Of a stretch of DNA of 64,000 nucleotides, positions 20,876 to 31,440 are shown one piece after another. The position numbers and the translations under genes are program-made. Under the pieces are notes generated by a model. That model was not told the origin of the DNA. It saw only the letters and a program-made list of their open reading frames with translations, and searched no databases. This DNA comes from Prosopocoilus inquinatus (Eukaryota > Arthropoda > Insecta > Coleoptera > Lucanidae). The stretch is taken from assembly GCA_036172665.1 (NCBI GenBank), contig CM069877.1, positions 11,738,501-11,802,500 of the forward strand, written 5' to 3'. Numbering within the stretch: position 1 is the first letter of the stretch; each line of letters opens with the position of its first letter.

Positions 20876-21007
20876 CGGAATTATATATTTTGTTCGATTA
20901 AAAACAAACGAGGCGGCAAACGTAAAACGCCGCAGCGACGTACGTGAGAATGCACGCACTCTCGTTGCCGCCTCGTTCGAAATAAACCGAACAAATTATA
21001 TAATTCC
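20876..21007. mobile_element. MITE filling lipocalin intron 1 (family with the 57739 copy)
   Basis: The termini are CGGAATTATATATTTTGTTC and its complement, with arms running through CGAACGAGGCGGCAACG. The centre is GC-rich. It makes up more than half of the 234-bp intron 1. A second copy in opposite orientation lies at 57739-57866. No transposase is present, so it is non-autonomous. Confidence 0.85.
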
Positions 21008-21092
21008 GAGCTGTAGTAAGAATGTATTATGTGAGTTTTAAAAGGCGCATCACGTGATACGATGATTATTGTTATTATTCTTTTTTTAATAC

Positions 21093-21215
21093 CTGTGTGA
21101 CGTTGAAGTTGTCCTGCGTTGCGACGGAGTAATTCTCACATTTTCTAGGGAAGTTTTCCCATGCCAGGGCGTGGCACAGGAGGCACAGAAAATGAAGAAG
21201 CGGCAGGAACATCAT
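21093..21215 (-). CDS. Lipocalin (Lazarillo/ApoD type), exon 1: signal peptide and N-terminus
   Basis: Reads on the minus strand from ATGATG at 21215 to donor CAG|GTATTA, 41 codons, phase 0. The first 18 residues (MMFLPLLHFLCLLCHALA) are a classic signal peptide. WENFPRKCENYSVATQDNFN follows, giving the first conserved cysteine (C26). The second ATG could also serve as start; both give a signal peptide. The 5' UTR is about 50 nt if the TATA box at 21301-21307 is used. The product should be secreted or surface-bound and bind a small hydrophobic ligand, as known for this family. Confidence 0.93.
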
Positions 21216-21300
21216 CTTGTTTTTTCTTTTTTTTGGTCTTGTCGTCGTCGTCTTCGTCGGAATAAAACACTATTGGCTCGATTGCCTGCTGCTTATTCTC

Positions 21301-21307
21301 TTTTATA
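21301..21307 (-). promoter_or_regulatory. TATA box of the nested lipocalin
   Basis: TATAAAA on the minus strand, 86 bp upstream of the first ATG. A start about 30 nt downstream would give a 5' UTR of roughly 50 nt. No other TATA-like element lies between it and the ATG. Confidence 0.65.
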
Positions 21308-21379
21308 AGACAGTGTTATCATTTAATTACACATTGCATACCGCGACGTGTGAAATACAATCCAGGAGAGTAAGTGGTG

Positions 21380-21640
21380 ACTAATGCTTATTATTGCCGT
21401 CCAATTAAAGTATAGGACAATATTTGCTTAGATGCTTCAGAGTAAGGTAAATTTTTTTTTTTTAAATAAAACGTAATCTACTTGCATTGTTCGTTTCTGC
21501 TTCTAACTAGAGATTTGATTGACGTAATAAGTTTCTTTTAACGTAGGAGTAAAAAAAAATAAAAGCAGACAAATTAAACCTAGAAAATTAATACAACTAA
21601 AAATTACTCAAAACAAAACTCAATCAAATTTTTAATTTTT
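21380..21640. other. Upstream flank of the lipocalin, nothing further recognised
   Basis: AT-rich sequence between the lipocalin promoter and the large palindrome. No additional motif is supported. Confidence 0.45.
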
Positions 21641-24600
21641 TGAATTTTAATGGATTAGGTTGAGTTCAGCTGGGTGAAAATTGATTTCGTTTAAAATTTG
21701 ATTGAGTATTTTTAATTTTCAGATTTTTGAGTTTTAACTTTAGAAAGGCTCGAATTATTTTGAGTTTTAATCGACTGTCCTTTCAAATTTTCAAATGTTT
21801 ACTACGCTTCTACAATTTTTGAGCTTAGATTTAATTACTTAAAGTTCTATTTTCAGGGCTAGGCTGACTTTAAATTTAAAAAAAATTAAAAGTTAAATCT
21901 CAAAATAAATTAAAATTCGAAACTGAAAAAAATACTCAAAATTCAAAAGCATTCGATGCAAGATCAACTCACATCAAATCAGTGTACAACCCACGCGAAT
22001 AATTAAGATTCAAGAAGAAATAATTCAAAATAAATTTTAAAATACAACTTATGTATAAACTGAACATTCAAAAAATTAAAACTAAAAAGAATTCAAAAAT
22101 TCTAAAACTAAAAAGTAATTCAAAAAAATTAAAACTTACAACCCCAAATAAAATAAATTCGAAAGTAATAAATATTCAAAACAATCGAAACTCAAATACT
22201 TTCAATTAATCAAGGAAGGTCAACTCAAATTAAATCAATCTAACTTGAACAGCTCGAGCAAAAAAATTAAGACCCAAAAAATTAAAATTGTTTACAACTA
22301 AAAATAAAACTCAACGCCTTATTTAAAATACCAAAGAATGTAAAAAAATTCAATTTGAATTAAGGCCAATCGCACTCAACTAAACTTAAGTCAACTCCGA
22401 AACTGAAGAAAGTAAAACTAAAAAATCAAAACAATTAAAATTCAGTCCTGAACCCCCAACTGAACGTAACTATTTCCAGCCCGAGCAAAACATTAAAAAT
22501 GAAAATTAATAAAACTAAAAGTTACTCAAAACAAAACTCATTCAGAATCAAGTCCAACAGAAATAAAACCAACGCAATTTAATTCAGAAAAAATGAAAGT
22601 TAATTAGAAATAAAAAATTTTAAACTCTAAACTCAATCTAAGCAAGTCTGCGTCGTCGATTTAAGTGACCTTTCTAATCGAGTACGCATATGTGGACAAC
22701 ATTTCGCGACATCGCGGGGACGATTCTTGAACTAAAATTACGAAGTTGCGATCTAAATTAATTTCAAAATTAAAAACTGAAACTCAAAAATTTTTAACCT
22801 TTTAAAAATTAATTTAATCAATTTAGTTAACTCGACTCAACCCTAGAAATTTTATAAAACCGAAACTTAGAAAAAAATTAAATCTTTGAAAAATCAAAAC
22901 TCAAATTACTCAATTCAGTCCAACTCAACTAAATCTAACTTTACGCAACCCAACAAATTAGAAATAAAAGAAAATGAAAATAAACAAAAAAAAACAATCG
23001 CAAGTAAGGTCTCATTTTGGCCGATCGCTATCGCCTTTAAACTAATATTAAATAAATAAATAATAATAAAAACTGAAACACAAAAAAATTCTACCTTTTA
23101 AAAATTAAAACTTAAATAATTGAATTCCAAGCAAAAAATGAAAACTCAAAAATTTGAAATTGTCAGAAATTAAAAATTAAACTACCAATGCCTGAAAATA
23201 TCAAAAAATTTAAACTTTGTCAGAATTAAGGTCAACTAAATTCAACTGAATTTAGAATCCTAGAGACTCAAAAATATTAAAATTTTATAAAATTGAAAGC
23301 CAGAAAATCTTAAACTTCTCAAAATCGAAGCTCAATTGCAATTCAGTCCAATTTAACTCTACAAATTAGAAATTAAAATTAAAAACAACAAAATCAGTTA
23401 AAATTAAGTGCATTAAAATCAACCCAACTCAATTTAGAAAATCAAGAAAATGAAAATAAAGTGTCAAGGCGAAAAAAAGAATAATCAAAATTGAGCATCT
23501 CATATCGGCCGATCACTATCACAAAATGAATCAGAATCAAATTGTGAACTCTCAACCTAAACTAATGTTAAAATTAAAAACTGAGAGTCAAAAAATTTGA
23601 AGCTTTACAAAATTGAAACTTAATTTAATTAATTGAATTTCAATCTAAGTACAACTCAACTCAATCTAAGTCAACATGACTACAAGCAAAAGATTAAAAC
23701 TCAAAAAATTAAAAAGTAAACTTCCAATGCCTTAAAATACCGAAAAATTTAAAGTTCGTCGGAATTAAGGTTAATCGAACTTAACTCGACTCAACTTTAC
23801 CCAACTCAACAAATTAGGAAAGAAAAAAAAAAAAAATCCTAAAAAACGGTTAAAATTAAGTGCATTAAAAGCAAGGTCGATCCAACTTTTTAATTTTGAC
23901 ATTAGTTTAGGTCGAGAGTTCACAATTTGATTCTGATTCATTTTGTGATAGTGATCGGCTGATATGAGATGCTCAATTTTGATTATTTTTTTTTCGCCTG
24001 GACACTTTATTTTCATTTTCTTGATTTTCTAAATTGAGTTGGGTTGATTTTAATGCACTTAATTTTAACTGTTTTTGTTGTTTTTAATTTTTATTTCTAA
24101 TTTGTAGAGTTAAATTGGACTGAATTGCAATTGAGCTTCGATTTTGAGAAGTTTAAAATTTTCTGGCTTTCAATTTTATAAAATTTTAATATTTTTGAGT
24201 CTCTAGGATTCTAAATTCAGTTGAATTTAGTTGACCTTAATTCTGACAAAGTTTAAATTTTTTGATATTTTCAGGCATTGGTAGTTTAATTTTTAATTTC
24301 TGACAATTTCAAATTTTTGAGTTTTCATTTTTTGCTTGGAATTCAATTATTTAAGTTTTAATTTTTAAAAGGTAGAATTTTTTTTGTGTTTCAGTTTTTA
24401 TTATTATTTATTTATTTATTTAATATTAATTTAAAGTATTTTAATTTGTATATTTTTTAAAGTTTCGCTTTTATAAAATTTCTAGGGCTGAGTCGAGTTA
24501 ACTTAATTAAATCAATTTTTAAAAGGTTAAAAAGTTTTGAGTTTCAGTTTTTAATTTTGAAATTAGTTTAGATCGCAAGTTCTCAATTTTAGTTCAAGAA

Positions 24601-25715
24601 TCGTCCCCGCGATGTCGCGAAGTGTTGTCCACATATGCGTACTCGATTAGAAAGGTCACTGAAATTGACACAGACTTGCTTAGATTGAGTTTAGAGTTTT
24701 AAATTTTTTATTTCTAATTAACTTTCATTTTTTTCTGAATTAAATTGGGTTGGTTTTATTTCTATTGGACTTAATTCTGAATGAGTTTTGTTTTGAGTAA
24801 CTTTTAGTTTTATTAATTTTCATTTTTAATGTTTTGCTCGGGCTGGAAATAGTTACGTTCAGTTGGGGGTTCAGGATTGAATTTTAATTGTTTAGATTTT
24901 TTAATTTTACTTTCTTCAGTTTCGGAGTCGACTTAAGTTTAGTTGAGTTCGATTGGCCTTAATTCCAATTGAGTTTGTTTACATTCTTTGGTATTTTAAG
25001 TAAGGCGTTGAGTTTTATTTTTAGTTGTAAACAATTTTAATTTTTTGGGTCTTAATTTTTTTGCTGGAGCTGTTCAAGTTAGATTGATTTAATTTGAGTT
25101 GACCTTGCTTGATTAATTGAAAGTATTTGAGTTTCGATTTTTTTGAGTATTTATTATTTTCGAATTTATTTTATTTGGGGTTGTAAGTTTCAATTTTTTT
25201 GAATTACTTTTTAGTTTTAATTTTTTAAAATTCTTTTTAGTTTTAATTTTTTGTATGTTCAGTTTGTACATAAGTTGTATTTTAAGTTTTATTTTGAATT
25301 ATTTTTTCTTGAATCTTAATTATTTGCGTGGGTTGAACACTGATTTGATGTGAGTTGATTTTGCTCAGTTCATCGAATGCTTTTGAATTTTGAGTAATTT
25401 TTTCAGTTTCGAATTTTAAATTATTTTGAGATTTAACTTTTAATTTTTTAAAATTTAAAGTCAGCCTAGCCCTGAAAATATAACTTTAAGTTATTAAATC
25501 TAAGCTCAAAAAATATAGAAGCGTAGCAAACATTTGAAAATTTAAAAGGACAGTCGATTACAACTCAAAATAATTTGAGCCTTTCTAAAATTAAAACTCA
25601 AAAATTTGAAAATTAAAAATACTCAATAAAATTTTAATCGAAATCAATTTTCAACCCAACTGAACTCAACCTAATCCAAGCAAGGAATTAAAATTCGAAC
25701 AATTAAGAATTTGAA
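21640..25715. repeat. Giant inverted repeat, arms about 1.9 kb, spacer about 310 bp
   Basis: The left arm (about 21640-23577) and right arm (about 23887-25715) mirror each other along their length. CATATGTGGACAACATTTCG / CGACATCGCGGGGACGATTC at 22690-22740 mirrors 24592-24650; TAGGCTGACTTTAAATTT near 21850 mirrors 25455; TGATTCTGATTC-type text at 23530 mirrors 23930; CGACTGTCCTTT at 21770 mirrors 25548. The arms consist of A-rich AACTCAAAAATTAAAA satellite text with the CAACTGAACTCAACC core. No open frame is conserved in the arms. Confidence 0.9.
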
Positions 25716-27351
25716 ACTCAAAAAAATGTTGAAGTATAAAAACTTTAAAAAATTAAAAAAAATAGATTAAAATGAAGAGTGTCAAAACTGGAATTGAGTT
25801 CAAACCAAGCACGACCAACCCAGTCCAACTCACCCTAACTCAACATAAAAGCAATTTTCTAATTTTATTTTTAGTAAAATTAAGTTGTTTTTAAATTTTG
25901 TTTCACTTTTTTCCTTAAATGTGCAACAATAATAAGTAATAAGCAACTCATTTTTTCAACATATCTACGAGATGAAACGTCCTTAATAAGATCGATTTGA
26001 AAATGATCACCAGGGAATTCCCCCGGCACATGCAACCATAATTCAAACTGCTTTTAATCCAACTCGAAATCGCTTTAAATAGTAATTAGGTGTACCAACG
26101 TGATCTCCCTAGGGCATGAAGGAATTACTGCTACGGCAATCGTTTCCTTTTTCCTCATCCTCGAGGCGTGGTAAAGAAAAATGGCGCGCGCACTCGAGGG
26201 AGAATAGTTTCAGTCACAGTAAACAATCAATAGGTGGATGCGCGGGTGTTCGAAACGTGCACGCAACTGCGAGAAATATTTTAAAGTTATCTCCAGGCCT
26301 AGTCGCATTTTAGGCGGAAGGTTTCGTTAAATATACGAGGAACTACTAATATGCTGAAGCGATCGTAGTCGGAAAAAGTTCGAATCTTTAACGCGTCTGC
26401 CCTGTAAAAACAAAACAATAAATCAGTCGAAGCCCCAGAAGTCTATGCGGCACGCAGTAACCACTACAGTTCTGGTCGACTGGATATAAAAACTTGTTTA
26501 CATAACCGATTCATTCCGAAATGAACTCGCGTTCTTTTTGCAGTGACGGCACTATAATTGATTTGAATTAAATGTATTAAACCAGTCTTTTTAAAAGCTA
26601 CATTAAAGAATTATAATGTTTTCATAATTATTAATTTGGAAGATACTATAAAGGCAATTATGTTACACACGTAATTTACATGAAACGGTTGCTTCTGATG
26701 CAATGAGCGCGAGGGTGAGAGTGCCTCGGGCATATAAGCCGCTCAGCGGTGACGTTGAAATCTACGCCGCTGCTTTGTTTATCTTTATACTGGTTTTTAC
26801 CGGATATCCTAGGAATGTCGACCCTTAGTTATCTCATGCTGTAGGATTACCGAACACCGTGCTCTCTCGCACGTTTATATTCGTATCTCTCTTTAAGCTG
26901 TCGCTCTCGCAATTGATCTCGTGCTTTCATGCACATTAAATCGACATGCGTCCGAGTGCTCTTGTGGCGTCACCTAATATATCGTTCACCGTGGTTTCAA
27001 TTAACAAAAGCAAACGGTTTCTTTTTACGTTATTCAAACTTAAAAAAAAAAAGGAAATTGAGTGCTCTATCAAATTAATTTAGTCGACGACGTGAGTTCG
27101 CACTACTTTAATTGGCAAATAGTGGATGGAGCAAATTAGCGATAATGTAATTAAGTTTTATTCGAGCGGGAACTTTGTTAGAGCCGAACGCGATTTCATG
27201 ATCATGCAAATTTCCAAGAGCCCTCCGGAATACAAACGAGCGATTAAGTGCTTAGCCGCGGGGGGGGGGATGGGCGGGGGGCAGCCAGCATCCTGATATC
27301 GAATTTTATAACTGCATTTATTATTCCATCTTGTATAAAGAACATTGTTAC
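25716..27351. other. Intronic sequence of mixed composition, no gene accepted
   Basis: 26100-27000 is less A/T-rich than its surroundings, with GCGCGCACTCGAGGGAG, GGCATATAAGCCGCTCAGCG and similar text, as expected of conserved non-coding or regulatory DNA. Only comparison with related species could tell. 27258-27286 is a G-rich tract. Confidence 0.4.
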
Positions 27352-27432
27352 AGCCTGACATGTAGGCCACCAGTAAAGCAGAGATGAATGTCGTGTTGCC
27401 TATCCAGGAGTAGCCGACGCCGATGTTGTCAT
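27352..27432 (-). CDS. Exon-like segment, hydrophobic, unidentified
   Basis: Minus strand, preceded by CTACTTTTTTAG and followed by GCT|GTAACA. It encodes DNIGVGYSWIGNTTFISALL then VAYMSG, a glycine- and aromatic-containing hydrophobic stretch that looks like a membrane-protein segment. Codon choice (GGC, GTC, ATC, TAC, ACG) is GC-ending, unlike its surroundings. I do not recognise the family. The donor is mediocre and no partner exon was found, so it may be a relict. Confidence 0.3.
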
Positions 27433-27960
27433 CTAAAAAAGTAGAACCGAGCGCGAATTTTTTTTTTTTTAACAATTTTAATAGTTAAGTGTGTTTTTAT
27501 AATTATTTGATAAACAGTGATTTATTTTGAAGGCCAATTCCTGTACAGGGTGTCCCAGTTAAAGCGGATTCTTTCATACCTCCCTAGTTATTGATTTTAC
27601 GAAAAAATGTTTCAGATGAAAGTTTCACAGGATCACGTGGAGCATATTTTAAAATTAGTTTGTCGTGTACAGAGTGTTCCGTTTAGCCTGGGCGTTAGAT
27701 CACTTCGTTATTTTAAATGGAACACCCTATATATTTTCACATTTTCGGGTTCCGGATTGAATTTTAATGTGACCTTGTGTACCATACGTAGAGTCTCAAT
27801 CTAAAGCGTTTTCGTGTTAGTCAACTTTTTAAAAAAATTATCGCTCTTCTTCAAACAAATGCAAATATCTTCCGAACAAATGACGCTAGGGACTTGTGAT
27901 TTTTTTGCAAAACTTTCGTCTTAAAACTCTTTTTCAGTTACACTGTAAAGATTCCACTCA

Positions 27961-28814
27961 GAGCTGCCGGATTGGGCGAAATTCCGCCGTTTAAAAATTT
28001 TATTTGACTTCACCTAAAAGATAAATAAAAAATATATACAATGCGATCAATAATGACAGTCCATGCCACTGCTTTAATTTAATTATATGTCGAGAGTACT
28101 TCCAATACCGCTTCCTTTTGTTTTTGATCATTTCATATTTTTGCTTTCTTTTTTGTTTTTGTTTTTTTCTTGTTTTGTTTTAAGAAATTATTTTCTGTGT
28201 TTTATCCACGCTTCGTTTGTTTTATTTCGCCCTTTTGTTTCGTGCTAGTTTGTCGATCTGGCAGAGTTTTCGTCTGGAATTATTGTTACGGTAATTATGA
28301 GGCGACAACTCAGTGATAAGAGCAGTATAATGTAAAATGCATTTATTATAAAAAAAATAACTTACATGATTTGGTCACTTACACTAGGGGGAGGTTTTAG
28401 CTTAAAGATTAATCACTACGACTTCCGTTCCGCACTGCGTGCATCAGTTTTTATAATAATTACTATGACGTAAGCGCTTTTAAGAAGAACGAATAGCGCA
28501 ATTGCAATCTGATTTGTCTGTGGCATCTTCTGACTGCCCTACTCTAATTTTGCTCGCGATTACGCTTGAGAACCGAGTTTCCCAGGCGAACTTGCATATT
28601 TTATTGCAAGTAACATTTTTAATATAATTTCACTTGCTACATTATAACAGCCCGACGTGTTCTTGTAGTTGGTTTCGAGCAAACCTTCCAAGCGGATAAA
28701 CTGTGTCTGCATTAATATCAGAAGTTATTAGTTTGCATTGTTAGCGTGGGCCACGTTTGTAATTGATTTCTATGTTTTGACAGAGCAATCCGTTATCTAT
28801 TTTCTCTTCTTTGC
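27961..28814. other. Interior of the long-TIR element, no open frame accepted
   Basis: 28020-28090 (ATATACAATGCGATCAATAA, GTCCATGCCACTGC) has a relative at 46755-46810 (GCGGTCAATAATGATGGTCC), so a dispersed repeat is nested here. 28280-28790 holds nothing I recognise. Confidence 0.45.
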
Positions 28815-30256
28815 ATTGTTCTTTCCCATACCGGAAGGTGTAACGACTGTTTACGGTGGTATACTGTGAAGGTTCCACTTTCTTCGAGGTCGCCATTACG
28901 ACGCTCCTGCTCGAAGATCATAGATCTGCGATAGAGGTATCTAGATAGAGGTTCTTTCCCATACCGGAACGTGTAGCGACTGTATGCGGTGGTATACTGT
29001 GACGGTTCCACTTTCTTCGAGGTCGCCATTACGAGGCTCCTGCTCGAAGATCATAGATATGCGATAGAGGTATCTAGATAGAGGTTCTATCCCATACTGG
29101 AAGGTGTAACGTCTGTATACGGTGGTATACTGTGAAGGTTCCACTTTCTTAGAGGTCGCCATTACGACGTTCCTGCTCGAAGGTCATAGATATACAATAG
29201 GAGTATCTAGATACATGTTCTTTCCCATACCGGAAGGTGTAACGACTGTATATGGTGGTATACTGTGAAGGTTCCAGTTTCTTCGAGGTCGCCACTACGA
29301 CTCTCCTGCTCAAAGGTCATAGATATGCGATAGAGGTATCTAGATAGAGGATCTTTCCCATACCAGAAGGTATAACGACTGTATACAGTGGTATACTGTG
29401 AAGGTTCCAGTTTCTTCGAGGTCGCCATTACGACTCTTCTGCTCCAAGGTCATAGATATGCGATAGAGGTATCTAGATAGAGGTTCTATCCCATACCGGA
29501 AGGTGTAACGACTACATACGGTGGTATACTGTGAAGGCTCCACTTTCTTCGAGGTCGCCATTACGACGCTCCTGCTCGAAGATCATAGATATGCGATAAA
29601 GGTATCTAGATAGAGGATCTTTCCCATACCGAAAGGTATGACGACTGTAGACGGTGGTATACTGTGAAGGTTCCACTTTCTGAGAGGTCGCCATTACGAC
29701 GTTCCTGCTCGAAGGTCATAGATATACAATAGGAGTATCTAGATACATGTTCTTTCCCATACCGGAAGGTGTAACGACTGTATATGGTGGTATACTGTGA
29801 AGGTTCCAGTTTCTTCGAGGTCGCCACTACGACTCTCCTGCTCAAAGGTCATAGATATGCGATAGAGGTATCTAGATAGAGGATCTTTCCCATACCAGAA
29901 GGTATAACGACTGTATACAGTGGTATACTGTGAAGGTTCCAGTTTCTTCGAGGTCGCCATTACGACTCTTCTGCTCCAAGGTCATAGATATGCGATAGAG
30001 GTATCTAGATAGAGGTTCTTTCCCATACCGGAAGGTGTAACGACTACATACGGTGGTATACTGTGAAGGCTCCACTTTCTTCGAGGTCGCCATTACGACG
30101 CTCCTGCTCGAAGATCATAGATATGCGATAAAGGTATCTAGATAGAGGATCTTTCCCATACCGGAAGGTATAACGACTGTATACGGTGGTATGCTGTGAA
30201 GGTTCCACTTTCTTCGAGGTTGCCATTACGACGCTTCTGCTCGAAGGTCATAGATG
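28815..30256. repeat. 133-bp minisatellite, 11 units, with a 4-unit higher-order repeat
   Basis: The landmark CGCCATTACGAC recurs every 133 bp from 28896 to 30226 (one unit has CGCCACTACGAC). Units contain CTTTCCCATACCGGAAGGTG, GGTATACTGTGAAGGTTCCA and GCGATAGAGGTATCTAGATA. The stretch beginning TACATGTTCTTTCCCATACC at 29212 is repeated essentially unchanged at 29744, 532 bp (four units) later. The frames of 60-79 codons here are read-throughs of this repeat; 133 is not a multiple of three. Confidence 0.97.
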
Positions 30257-30565
30257 TAAATTCTAGCAACATAACTTCTTAAAAAAGAATTAATAAACTT
30301 GAGAATATTCAAACTACGATAACTATTTCTTTTTAAATGGAATGCCTGCTATACAACTTTTATCATTATTAGGTCTCAATATTACGTCTATTTTTAAAAA
30401 TCGTAAAAAAAATTAATACCGAAAAAACTAGATATCGACAACCCTATATCATTGATATTAATAATGATAAAAGTTATATGGCTTTCCATTAAAAAAAATA
30501 GTTATCGCAGTTTGAATATTTTCAAGTTTATTAATTCTTTTTTTAAGAACTTATGTTGCTAGATT
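30256..30565. repeat. Palindrome inside the long-TIR element, arms about 105 bp
   Basis: CTAGCAACATAACTTCTTAA and GAATTAATAAACTTGAGAAT at the left mirror TTTTCAAGTTTATTAATTC and AAGAACTTATGTTGCTAG at the right. The arms reach inward to ACAACTTTTATCATTA / TAATGATAAAAGTTAT. Loop about 95 bp. Confidence 0.88.
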
Positions 30566-30979
30566 TTTTTCTCTACAGAAACTGAAAAAACGTTTCAAGA
30601 CGAAACTTTTGCAAAAAACCAAGTCCCTAACGTCATTTGTTCGGAAGATATTTGCATTTGTTTGAGGTACCAAAAGAGCGATAATTTTTTTTTTAAAAGT
30701 TGAATAACGCGAAAACGCTTTAGATTAGACCCTATGTATGGTACACAAGGTCACACTAAAACTCAATCCAGAACCCGAAAATGTAAAAATATACAGGATG
30801 TTCCATTTAAAATAACGAAGTGACCTAACGCCCAGGCTAATTGGAACACCCTGTACACGTCAAACTAATTTTAAAATATGTTCCACATGATCCTGTGAAA
30901 CTTTCATTTGAAACATTTTTTCGTAAAATCAATAACTAGAGAGGTATGAAAGAATCCGCCTTAAGTGGGACACCCTGTA

Positions 30980-31440
30980 TAACAATATCTTTGTGTTGGA
31001 ACTTAAATACGTTATAGAAGTCGACGCGAAATGTCGAAGGAAGTCTTCTGTAATAAATACTTTCGTTTTGTTGCGGCGATAAAATCGCAGAAGCAGCAGC
31101 AGCTGTCGGCAAATAATTTCAATTCTCGCGCTTTCTTTATTGGCCCCTTCAGAACCAGAAGTTTCTGCTGACTGGGAAGTGATCTCTCTGAAGTGATAAC
31201 GTCCAGGATGGCCAACCGCCCGCGCGGGATGTTACTTTTTATGGAGCATATTCCGATTGTTTTCGATGAGCACAGCACAGCACAGAGATCATCAATAACC
31301 ACGCCACTTCCGTTGCAAAACGCTCTGTTCCAAGTTAACTTTGAGAAATTTATAAAATTAATGATATCAGTAAAATGTTCGACGTCTCAACTCAATCAAC
31401 CTAATTCGACTTGACACAAGGAAAACAAATTAAAACCAAA
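30980..31440. other. Intronic sequence, no gene accepted
   Basis: 31012-31302 (minus) and 31193-31414 (plus) are open on both strands in a stretch of more even composition (GCAGAAGCAGCAGCAGCTGT). Neither has a motif or splice signals. Possibly conserved non-coding DNA. Confidence 0.35.

Larger units (their letters stand above)
27544..30979. mobile_element. 3.4-kb element with about 415-bp terminal inverted repeats
   Basis: The left end TACAGGGTGTCCCAGTTAAA and right end TAAGTGGGACACCCTGTA are inverted. The arms (27544-27960 and 30575-30979) match throughout, for example GATCACGTGGAGCATATTTT, GCCTGGGCGTTAGATCACTT, GTGTACCATACGTAGAG and GCAAATATCTTCCGAACAAA. The interior holds an unrelated AT-rich stretch, a 133-bp minisatellite and a palindrome, but no transposase frame. 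A clear target duplication was not seen. The superfamily is not assigned. Confidence 0.85.

Noticed and set aside
28793..30226. A family of similar 60-79-codon proteins on the minus strand
   Set aside because: These are read-throughs of the 133-bp minisatellite. The unit is not a multiple of three, so the frame changes in every unit.
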